Shown here: piece after piece, positions 44,276 to 54,762 of the stretch
Layout of the letters: each line of letters starts with the position of its first letter
How positions within the stretch are numbered: the first letter of the stretch is position 1
Source of the DNA: Gracilaria gracilis
Taxonomy: Eukaryota; Rhodophyta; Florideophyceae; Gracilariales; Gracilariaceae
DNA: 64,000 bases
Direction: 5' to 3'
NCBI GenBank assembly: GCA_030374805.1
Contig: JARGSG010000200.1
Span: 372,001 to 436,000, forward strand
Made by a program: the position numbers and the translations under genes
Notes under the pieces: model-generated
What the model was told of the DNA's origin: nothing
The model's input: only the letters and a program-made list of their open reading frames with translations
The model's database searches: none

Positions 44276-46069
44276 TCACACGCCGGACGGTCCGGAACTG
44301 GACCCACGATCTTGGGCGAACCACTGAGCCGCAAGGCTTTGCAACTGCGCCAAGTCGGTCACCGTGTCAGACACGGGCACACCCATGCCACGAAGGAAAT
44401 TGCGGATGACGATCGCCTGGGGGTCTGTATCCGAACCGGCCCCGCCCGCAGAAGCGGAGGCCTGCCACGCGCCAACTGCATTGGGCGTATCCTGCAATAC
44501 CGCATTAGCGGATCCGCCCTCATCTCCGGTTACGTCCATCACGTCGATCTGTGGGTCCGTGCTCTGGTCCATAGGGCTTCCTGCCTCATCAAGGCTCTCG
44601 TCTTCCTCGTCTTCGACGAAGACAAACCCTCGAGGATGGCTCTCCGGGATACTCCGCTCGACCTGACGCCGCTTCTGCACCTCGGCGGCTGTAACTATCT
44701 CCCATCTCCATGGGTCGAAGTATACAAAGTCGCCAGCGCTGACGTCGCGTCCGGGAGACCGGTCTGTAACCCGACGGATACCCTCGGAGACCTGACTGGC
44801 AGGAACGGAGTCCCATTCGGCACCGTCAATGACCTCCACCAAGGACACCGCTTCCCGCGCGTTACGGACGGATCCGAGCGCATCGGTGAGGTCCAAATTC
44901 CGAATAGACCGGCGAATCATCTCCCCCATAAACCAAAGCCGATAGTGATCATACGCCTCCCAGAGGAGGAACGCCGCGACACGGACAGTTCACTTGGTGG
45001 CAAGGATGCTCCAAAGGCCCCGCGGCGGATTCTTCATGTAGTACGACCCGACGTATTTCAGGCATGGGGAGAGTTCCACATGGCACCCTCGGGGGACCAA
45101 GACCGCAGGCCAGAACGATAGCAGTGGAATGTATCGCCCTTGATGGGAACGCGCGGCGATTCGCTCAACCTCCGAGCATTGGTACGGCACCAAAATCCCA
45201 AAGCAGGATCGCCACTTCCTCTCGTGACGGAGACCATCGAAGAACTCGCGCCGCGACGACTTGCGGAGGTACCGGAACTCGGCCCGAAGAATTGGACGAG
45301 CCCACAGGATGAGATCCTGGTGGGGCTAAACGACATCCGCGTAGCGGTCAATCTCGTCGAAGGCAACAGCCAGTCGATCTCCGTACTCAACCTCGCCGAA
45401 CGTAAGGTAGTAGGCTACGTCGAACCCGTGATTAGATGGAACCGGATGCTCGTTCGGAGCCCGGAAATGTTGCCTACACCCAATGTGGGCAATCTCCCGG
45501 CGAGCGAACGCCTGGCTCTCACTTCTCGTATACCAGAGACAATCTGGATGGACCGTAGTACGGGCGACCCAGTCCCATGAGCGGACGACGCTAACGGGAA
45601 GCCCTCCGGAGAGATAACCGTCAACGGCGTAGGAGTTGATCAACGCTTCATTCCGAACGGCTTCGGCATTGAACCACGGGGCTTGTGCAAACAGGTCGGT
45701 ATGGCAGTGAGGGTCGCGTAAGCGGAGACCGGCAAGACTGGGCCATCCTCCCGAATTTGTCGGCACGCTGGCATTGAACCAATCCCACAAGGAAGCTGGA
45801 TCAGCAGTCGCTGCCTTCGCAACGGACACCGCGCCAGAAGCGGAAGCGCCCGGCGATTGGGGCAAGGGCACCGACCACAACCGCGGTCCGGCAGCTGTCA
45901 TTCGCGCAGTCCCAAATGGGGGAGCACCGGGGTTACCGGAGGCGTTGTTGTTGGTAGGCATCGCTGTGTCGATGAGGGTCGAAGGTGCCAAGTATGGTAC
46001 GAGTGCCAAGTTGTTGGAGTCCGAGTTGTCGGCAGGCTCATCGCCGGAGTCCCAATTGTATAGGGCCAT
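44276..46069 (-). pseudogene. Antisense accessory protein of Gypsy A, two in-frame stops
   Basis: One minus-strand frame of 598 codons from ATG 46069 (MALYNWDSGDEPAD), just 55 bp inside the 3' LTR, to TGA/TAG at 44276, broken only by TAG 45326-45328 and TGA 44990-44992. It is homologous to the plus-strand frame at 33821-35494: WARPILRAEFRYL, EVERIAARSHQGRYIPL, YVGSY, HYRLWF, DFVYFDPWRW, IPESHPRGFVFVEDE. The stops are at different sites in A and B, so both decayed separately from coding ancestors. N-terminus Ser/Ala/Asn-rich, C-terminus acidic. No known domain recognised. Confidence 0.72.
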
Positions 46070-46123
46070 GATGGGAAGTGATAAGCCGAACGAGTCGCAA
46101 GTTTCATCCTGAAAAGGGGGAGA

Positions 46124-46973
46124 TGTATAGCAATTGCCCTTGGCAGGGTCTGAGAGGGATTCCACTCATATGTCCGTTGTTATTTTCGGCTGAACTTCCA
46201 ACTACTATGAAGTCTATTTGCCTATTTGGCCCAAATTAGGAACCCGCCTATGAAGGGTAGGACTAGCGTTACACGTGTGTGCCCGAGCCCGATTACTGGA
46301 TGCGCCGTTGCAAGAATGCCACGGAGGTACACGTGGGTGGTGTTGGCCGGCGTGCCGGGCACTTAGATATTTTAGTGATATTTATCAGCCGTATATAAGT
46401 GGCGGCACTTGCCGCCACTGTACGGGGAAGTAAACCTAAAGGAGGCCTTGGCTCTAGCTTGAGTTCTGCTTGCGCACGGTCTTCTGCCCCATTCCCGGGG
46501 AACACCGCCGCTTATTCGGACAAATTATCCACCTCCGTCACTTAGAAGCACCGATCCGTCCTTACGGCCTTTTATTTATCATTCTTTCGTACATTCTCTC
46601 TGTTTTCCCGTGTACGACTTCGTTACACTTCCCCCTATTGTACAGGTTTGCCCTTTTTGTCTCGGTATTATTCCCCGCTCTTACGAGTCTCTGCTCCGCA
46701 GTGCGGCTCATTTTACTATCTTCTATCTCGCCCCTTTTGCTACGGGATACGCCACACCCAGTGGATTCCATCCTTTTGGCACCACGATTGCCACCCTCAA
46801 CCTCCGTCTGTAAGTCAGGAAGAGGCCGTTCGGAGTTACGCCTGGCACATGTCGGCCTCATCGGAGGGTTCTGCCACTGCTCTGCCCCAATAGGGAGCAA
46901 GGCTGAACACCTGGTTTGCGTAGCCAGTGGCGCGGTTTGTGTTCTTTCTTTCCGTTCCCGGCTTTGCCCTACA
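46124..46973 (+). repeat. Gypsy A 3' LTR
   Basis: 850 bp, starting TGTATAGCAA, ending GCCCTACA, preceded by the purine tract GAAAAGGGGGAGA (46111-46123). Confidence 0.9.
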
Positions 46974-49020
46974 CTTATACAGACGACCATAATTATGGAG
47001 GCTGATAAAAGCAGCAGACACCAGCAGAGGAACCTCAACAGCCATGTGTCCACCAAATGGTCAGTCTTGGTCAGATGGAAAAAGAGCGCGATGATCTTTG
47101 CGAACGAAGCTCCGCAATGCTAGAACCCTGGGAAAAAAATACGAACAACGAAAAAAGTATCGCAAGGCACTAGACCACTGTGCTATAGAGGTTGAGAACG
47201 AAGCAATTGAACTTTTTGAATAGAACACCTCAAAATTGTACTCCACGAAATGGATGAGAAGCGAGCTTCAGGACCAGACGAAGTTGAAATAGCGTTTCTG
47301 AAGAGATTCCCAGAGGAAGGGCTAACACGGCTTTTGCGGCTTGTCAATTAAACAAACAAAGAATGTGAAACTCCGAGAAAGTGGGGGACAGCAACACTGG
47401 TCTCCATTCCAAATCCAGGGGCTCGCGGGCGTTTCTGCCCTCTTTCACTAACCCCAGTGACTGCCAGGGCAGCAGAAAGGTTATTCCAAAAAGTTTTCAT
47501 GCAATGGCTGGAGCCCAACCTACCCCAGCAGCAAGCAGGATTTAGATTGGGAAGAAACACGGAAAAGCACGTAGCTGCGCTAACTGAAAGCATCACGAAC
47601 GGGTGGGATCAGAAAAAGCAAACGCTGGTGGTGTTCTGTGACTTTTTTAAAGCATACGATCGCGTTCCACATCATCTCTTATTTACAAAACTGAGAGAAA
47701 TGGGCTGCTCGCCTCACTTAAGGAGGTAGCTACTAAGTATTGTAATGGATAGAAAATGTAGGTGTCGGTGGAAATATGCATTCCCCCCGGAGTCCCTAGT
47801 GCCACAGGGACTCCCAGAAGGAGTTAATCTGTCACCAGGGCTATGGATAGCGTTTCTCGCTGACCTGCCGTCCAAAATCAACAAAGTAGGACATAATGTC
47901 AAAGTAAGCCTCTTCGCAGACGACACCACACTGTGGGTGACTGACTCAACACCTGAACAGTGCAAAACAGATCTCCAAGATGCCTTACAAATGCTCGAGC
48001 ATTACTGTGAAGAAAATGACACACTTATTAACCAAAGTAAAACAGTCTTGGTTCCCTTTACCAATAGTAGGGGGCAGAAACAACTGGAACGATATGAAAT
48101 AACGTTGGGGGGAGCCGAGGTGAAGCCGAATGAATGTGCGCGGCTTTTTGGAGTGCTGCTTGACTCAAGACTGAATTCAAGAGCCCCTTGGATCTCATCG
48201 CTTCAAGGTATAGACTACGAAACAACCTTGTGCTGTGTCTGACAGGTAGATCTTGGAGTGCCAATTGGAACACAATGTACACCATCAGGAAGGGGTTTGC
48301 AGAGCCTCTGGCGGCATATGCGGCGGGGTTTAACATACCGAATGCCATCAAATCTGAAGTTTAGGCAGTGAAAGTAGTGCAAAACGAGGCTGTCCGAATT
48401 CAAACTGGTTGCGTTGCTTCAACCACTGTGGCCAAGCTGCAAGAACTAGTGAATTCGCGACCAATACAAGGTATCGCAAAAACCAAGGCCACTCTGTTGT
48501 ATGAAAGAACAGTACGGCAAGAGTCTAACACTCCGTTTAAGACGGAGCTGCTTTCGATGGTTGCAGAAATAATCAGAAAGTCCCGTTCAATGCTAAAACG
48601 CGTCGCGGAGGATCATCTTACCACTCTCGGTATATTTCAGATGCAACATCGAGAGCCTCTTCCAAAAGAGGTGGGCCTGTTGTCTTTCCATAACATAAAG
48701 TTTGAAGAGGCGGCATGTAGCAGCGTTACGGAGGGGGAACAGAGAAAAGCAACAACACGACTACTTGCCATATTACCTGAAAACGACTGCGATATATGGT
48801 GCGATGGGTCGGTGGGAGAATACGAAGGAGAAAAAGAATCGTGTTCAAAAAGGGTGGCACTGCAGTGAATCGAAGGATGGTTTGAGGGAACCGTACACAA
48901 GGTTGAAATAGAAGGACCAAATGATGGTTGTGTCGAGACTTTCCGGAGAAAGACAGAACGACAAGTCGACATATGGATAGAGTAGAACGATGGCTTTATA
49001 ATTGCCTACGAGATTGTGGG
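46974..49020 (+). pseudogene. LINE ORF2, right fragment (reverse transcriptase and RNase H)
   Basis: It resumes the LINE after Gypsy A. Blocks: KRASGPDEVEIAFLKRF, PVTARAAERLFQKVF, LPQQQAGFRLGRNTEKH, VVFCDFFKAYDRVPHHLL, PQGLPEGVNLSPGLW, the catalytic SLFADDTTLWV, and GVLLDSRL (thumb). Then an RNase H start, DCDIWCDGSVGEYEG, near 48785-48830. Stops near 47350, 47727, 48240 and 48842, plus frame changes. A Jockey/I-like LINE with RNase H; inactive. The exact 3' end is not visible, no poly-A. Confidence 0.85.
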
Positions 49021-50069
49021 AGAGCGATTCCTGCTGAATAACCGGCCTTAGGACTCGCATGGAAGTGCAACACGTGTACGTGCCTGCATGGGTGCCACGT
49101 GTACGCATTTGTCCAAGGGACTATTTCTTATTTTATATCATTAGATTAACCATTAGAACCTACTGTAGATATAGGATAGGGCACATTACAGTGCCACAGG
49201 GCCAAGGCGTCTTGGTTCAGATACTTAAGCTCCTCGAGCAGCGCCTCCACTCAGATTGTAAACCAGAAACCCTCTTGGTCACGACTAGCCCCAAACTTTG
49301 CCGTTTCCTTGCCCCTAGGTCTTCAAGCCGCCACTACTGCACCTTCTGTCCTGTAGGAGTGCATCGTGTCCGCCTATTGTACCTCCATACTAGAGGTGTC
49401 GCCGTCATCCTCTTCCCACGTGGACCGCTCTTCCAAGCTACCATCGAGGCCTTAGGAGTGAGAGATCTTTGCTCACTATTCTACATTTCGTCTCCCGACC
49501 TAGAATACTCTAGAACAACCCGTGGACCTTTTCAGGAAAGAAGATTACTCTAGGATTCTACCACGGAGAATTTGGACAGAAGGACTGGTATAGGAAAACC
49601 ACCGCCCCATGGATACCGATAACCTTCAGAAAGATGACTCTCGGGCTCCCCAAGCTGGCCCCAGTGGAACTACGACGGTCCCCGAAACCATTGGCCTCAC
49701 GGCTGATGCGAGCAGTGACCGTCGGAGCACACGAAGCCAACCTCAGGGACGCCCAATGACCTCCGTTCATAACCCCGAACGATAGGTAGAGGGCCCAGTT
49801 TGGCCTCTCGTCTTTGTTTCTGCCTGGACAGGATCAACGCCCAGCCGGCTACGCCGACGCAAGACGCAATGGAAGTCGCCTCGAACGTCAGGGCAGACAT
49901 TTTCAAAGGTTTAGCCGAATTCCTCTGGCCACAGCTGAGAAGACTCTGTGAAGAGCATGTACAGACCCTTTTGGATACTCACGTACCAATTGTCTTGGAC
50001 GGGATGATTGACCAACGGATTCATCGACTTGTGCCTAGGGTCTTGGTGACGACAACTTTGTCGATGCGG
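49021..50069 (+). mobile_element. Possible 5' piece of another LTR element (D)
   Basis: Follows the LINE. About 550 bp of noncoding sequence, then an ATG at 49609 opening a hydrophilic Gag-like start (MDTDNLQKDDSRAPQAG, 59 codons). A further helical frame from 49800 (VRADIFKGLAEFLWPQLRRL) does not match Gag A or B. It ends abruptly where element C begins. LTR limits are uncertain. Confidence 0.3.
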
Positions 50070-50139
50070 GGAGCGATGCTTTGCAACCACCGGCGCGTTT
50101 GAGCTCAACTTCGATTGCGCCGCTCCTTCAAAGAAGGCT

Positions 50140-51938
50140 CTCATGCTCAGTTTTTCTAAGCGTAGCCGCTATTTTGCGGAAATGTTTGGTCCGCAGATGC
50201 GGCTGCAGCTTCACCATGAGGCGGTGAAGGTTCCTGTTTTCCAGGCTGAGTATCTGCCTTTGCACGAAGGTACGATTTGTCGGGAACACATTCCCGTTCG
50301 GCGGGCGTCAACGACTCATAATGGAGGATAATTTTTTGCCATCTCTCTGAATGTTAACATACAGTTCGAGGCAATATGACCATGTTTGTAACAAATATGG
50401 CATGTGAGCTGACGAAAAGAATCCGCATTGGGTGGCCTTCGCTCCTGTCTCGGGGGGTAGGGATCCTTCCAACCGGGACGGGAGTTTTTGTATCCGCCAG
50501 AGTGCGGCACTGGCAATGCCGTAACATGATTACCGACGTACAGAGCAGCATCCGAATGTTCCGTAGTCGGTCCCATCGTAGATGGCAGGTCCGACGTTGC
50601 CAACGATTGGTTACTCTGCACTAGATGCATGTTGTCGTAGTTGAAATGGGCTGAGCCTCTCGATTGAGGCTGTGATGAATCCCTCTCTTCCAAATGGAAG
50701 ATTCGGCGTGTGCGAGACTTAATGCCGGTACGTGCTCGGGCCGCATCACCCTCAGCTTGGGCAAATTGAACCAGCTCCAAGTAGGATATCTTGCGCTTGT
50801 TCTTCCGATAGCGGGCAACCAAAGTCCTAATCGAGGGAACCAAGCCATCCAAAAACATGGTACATCGCTTGGCCGCGGAGTAGACGGTTCCACAGCGGTG
50901 AAAGGTCTTATTCAGCCGTGTAGAATAAATGGTCTCCGTCTCTTCCAGTCCTTGATTCGTGTCGCGCAATGCGAGTATGGCATCTTGAATTGCGTTTCCT
51001 GTAGCATAGGATCGCAGGAGGTATTGCACAATTTCTGGTTAACAGGTCACTCCTCCTTCGGAGGCACGAGACGATCCGTGGACCGAGTTGTACTGGTCCT
51101 CGGCCATACCTTTCAAAAAGTAAGGCAGTGCGATGTAGGCTTGCGCCTCAGACATCCGAAGTACATCGGCTTCCCCAACATATTGGGCGAGAAAGCCCAA
51201 CACCAAAATTGGATCCTGCCCAGAGAGCTTATTGGGCTTCAGTGTGGGCGCCAGCCACTTAATGTGGTCTTTCACTCTTCCAGTCCCGCGAAGGGTCCTT
51301 TCTCCACTGGAGTCTTCCAGCCGAAAATATCGGTACGACAACAACTTCTGATACAATAGATTCGTCGGCTTCAGTTCCTTGAGTCCAAGGTGCTTTCGTC
51401 CTTTCGAACGGCTCCGGGCAACGCCTTGCGTGGCCTCGGTGGCCCGAGAGCGGTTAGCACGAGAGCGTAGAGGCTCGTCCTCACTTTCCGAAGAATCGGT
51501 TGACGAATCCCCGACTCGGGCATCAGACTCAGAGGATGAAGAAGAAGACGAATCAGGTTCCAAGTTAGCCTTTCTCTTCTTTCCATGATGGTGGTCCTTG
51601 GAGCGGTGCGACTTCCGAGAACCTTCGGAAACCGGCACGCCGGGTGCCACAGCATCGTTGATGATGGTGTGCTCGACCGTTCCCAGAAGGGCCACTAAGC
51701 GGTTTAAACGATCAGTTGCCTGCTCATGCAGGACAGCTGATTTCTTTCGGACTTCCATGATCTGGTTGACATCAGACCGTAAGATAGGGACGTCTCGCAA
51801 AACATCCCGAACATCGGCTTCGTATAGCCATTGCCGGAGTTTCGTAACGTCGTGAATCAGAACCACGTGAGATTTCTGCATCACGCGCACTTGTGCCTCT
51901 AATTCACGGAGGGTATACTCGTCGGACCTCGACGACAT
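50140..51938 (-). pseudogene. Gypsy C gag
   Basis: Nearly the same protein as Gag A. A Trp of GGVTCWPE has become a stop (TAA 51039-51041), and the frame is lost again after the zinc knuckle (CHICYKHGHIASNC) near 50320. Confidence 0.85.
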
Positions 51939-52315
51939 GGCTTCAACCGCTTGCGCGGAATTAGCCGGTCCTTGAGCAGGTGGGCCCCATTGTTGGTACG
52001 GGGACCCCGGGAAGCCGTTGCTTGAGCGTTATCACACGGGACATTCAGTACATCCATTGGTAACGGCGGGAGGCTTTAAGTCAGTCCGGATGATTCCGGT
52101 GGTCCGGCAATCGGGCCAGATACAGAACCAGTTTTCGAGCGACCGTTGTTACGGCGAGATGTCATAGTCTTCCGAAGCAATCGGGCAAAAAAAACGAACG
52201 ATTACCGCTTCCAGTAATCGTCCAAAGTGGATACTCTCAGTGAAGACGGATCCAGCACCAGTTTCCACTACAACCAATGTTGGCAAAAAAGCCAATTCTA
52301 AATCGGATGACCACT

Positions 52316-53162
52316 TGCGGGGCAAAGCCGGGAACGGAAAGAAAGAACACAAACAGCCCTAGCGGCTACGCACACAAGGTGTTCAGCTTTGCTCCCTATT
52401 AGGACAGAGCAGTGGCAGAACCCTCCGATGAGGCCGACACATAACGGGCGTAGCTCCGGGCGGTTTCTTCCTGACTTACAGACGGAGGTTGAGGGTGGCA
52501 ATCTTGGTGCTAAAAGGATGAAATCCACTGGATGTGGCGTATCCCGTAGCAAATGGGGCGAGATAAAAGGTAGCAAAACGAGTTTTACTGCGGAGCACAG
52601 ACGTGTGAGAGCAGGGATTAACCCCGAGACAAAAAGAGCAAACCTGTACAACAGGGCGAAGTGTAACGAAGTCGTAGACGGGAAAACAAAAAGAGTGTAC
52701 GAAAGAAGGATAAATAAGAAACCGGAAGGACGGATCGGTGCTTCTCAGTGACGGAGGTAGACAACTTGTCCGGATAAGCGGCAGTGTTCTCTGGGAATGG
52801 GGCAGAAGACCTTGCGCATGCGGAACGAAAGCTAGAGCCAAGGCCTCGTTGAGGTTTACTTCCCGTACAGTAGTGGCAAGTGCCGCTACTTATATACGGC
52901 TGACAAATATCACTAAAATATCTAAGTACCCGGCACGGCGGCCAACACCACCCACTTGTACCTCCGTGGCACTCTTGCCACGGTGCATCCGCTAATTGGG
53001 CGCGGGCAGATACGTGTCACGCTAACCTACATTTTATAGGCGGATCCCTAATCCGGGCCAAATAGGCCAAAAAACTTCATAATAGCAGGAAGTTCAGCCA
53101 AAAATAAGAACGGATATATGACTGGCATCCCCTCAGTCTCTGCCAAGAGCAATTGTTCTACA
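52316..53162 (-). repeat. Gypsy C 5' LTR
   Basis: 847 bp, inverted relative to the LTRs of A, ending CCCCGCA next to the primer site. Confidence 0.88.
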
Positions 53163-54762
53163 TTTTCTGTCAATTTGTTGTGGGACTGTGCGATTCAAGT
53201 GGCTGGAATGGACTGTAGATGCTACCATATGTAAAGCAGTGAAGGTTGGAGCAGACTGGTATTGGACATCTTTATCAGAACCAGGACCGACAAGTTGCCG
53301 ATGACTATACTAAGAGTAGCTCCACTTTTAGAGTGACCTATCTACTTATACTAGCAAGATAGTCGTGAAGTATTCACAGGTAGTGGTCTTAATGCATAAG
53401 TGCACGCCACTATATTACATTTACCTCCTTTTTAAAATCGATGTCAGCATCGATTCTAGCATTTAAAGATCGTTTACCTTTTAAAATAGTTCTTGGCCAA
53501 AAACCAACCTATAACCTCTATTCTCTTTTTCTATCTTATAAAATTCTTTTAACATTTAAAAATATATCGTGCTCGTAATTGTTTGTTTTTCTCATCGGCG
53601 TTAGATAGTGTTTTTTTCTCTGTCCTTCGTAAGGCACCTTTAGTTATCATCATATCGTAATAAACACAATCTAAAGAGCTCATTGTCCTGCAACGCAGCG
53701 ACAATTTAATTTCATAAATCGTAAATGTTCCATGGCATACCGTTCGTGACGTCAATATATTAAAACACGAGGTCTGGCAACATTCACATCTACTGTAGGG
53801 CTTTTGGTACCCAATTTCTAGCCTGTTTTGTACTCTCTTTTCTCCGCGTTGCGCGCAAAGATCGCAAACTGCGATAGACCAACATAAATACGCCAATGGA
53901 TTAATAACGAAATGCAAATGTTGCAAATGTTGCTCGGTTTGGACGACGGGACTGTTGAATGCATTTATTTACTTAATTGGATCACTACCTGTTCCACTGA
54001 AAGGCATTCATATCATTGAATGGCTTCAGATCATGATCAATTCAAATGCAGTCAAAGTTTCGAATGCACCTACCACTCAAATGAACACTCCATTCAAGTT
54101 GTCAGCATTCCAGTCCATTTGATTGGTAAAAAGTCTCTGAATGGCCTTTGAATGGGGTTTGACTTTTTTCGACAAAGCCCATTAGACGGGTCGTTGCCAA
54201 CTTTTTCCGTGTTACTCCGTTTTTGCACCATGGATCTTTCGAGTGAATCATTGCAAAAAGGTGGCATGCAAAGCTTGCCCTCTTTTTTAATTCACGCTAT
54301 TGAGCTCGTTACGATAAGGCACGGGCAACGGGACAACTGGCAAGTAATGGTTATGCATATATGACGCTGGCTCAGAAAAATATGCGTCACATTGTTCTTG
54401 TGGGAAATCTGACTCTACAAGGGGAAGAATTGTACGGTTGAGGCTCTGCGGCGGCATCTATATTTAGGCAAAAAACTGAACTTCAGTGTTGCATCCAAAG
54501 TTGGCAATCAAATGTTGTTTTGAATGCATTCTATTGTTTGAATGGTTCTTTTGATTTCCATTCAAAGCTTTGAATGGTTTTTGACAAGAGTCTATTAAAT
54601 ACATTCAAATGCATTCAATTGATTAGACTGGTTGTTCAATTGGACCATTTGAATGGCAGTCGCGAAGGCGAGAAAGAAGGGTGGTGTCTTTGACACTCTC
54701 TTCTTCGGGAAGCGCAGGTAGATTCATTCTGCAAGACTTTAGTTATCATGTTTCTGTGCAAT
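53163..54762. other. Gene-free stretch with CATTCAA/TTGAATG clusters
   Basis: Two clusters of short CATTCAAA or TTTGAATG motifs in both orientations (about 53990-54155 and 54505-54655) flank about 350 bp of unique sequence. This is the look of subterminal repeats of a non-autonomous DNA transposon. No TIR or target duplication could be fixed, and no gene is recognised. Confidence 0.35.

Larger units (their letters stand above)
23185..46973 (+). mobile_element. Gypsy element A (chromodomain type), containing nested element B
   Basis: Two LTRs of about 850 bp (23185-24033 and 46124-46973), starting TGTA and ending ACA, flanked by CTCAT (23180-23184) and CTTAT (46974-46978), a 5-bp duplication with one change. 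Without B the element is about 12 kb. Sense order: primer site, gag, protease, RT, RNase H, integrase, long linker, chromodomain. Then, after the B insertion, an antisense coding region and the purine tract GAAAAGGGGGAGA before the 3' LTR. It sits in a LINE. Confidence 0.92.
50070..53162 (-). mobile_element. Gypsy element C: 5' LTR plus gag fragment, same family as A
   Basis: Minus orientation. LTR 53162-52316, primer site (TGG at 52313), leader, gag 51938-50140, and the first codons of the protease frame, then a break near 50070. Very similar to element A over its whole length. The 3' four fifths of the element is gone. Confidence 0.88.
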
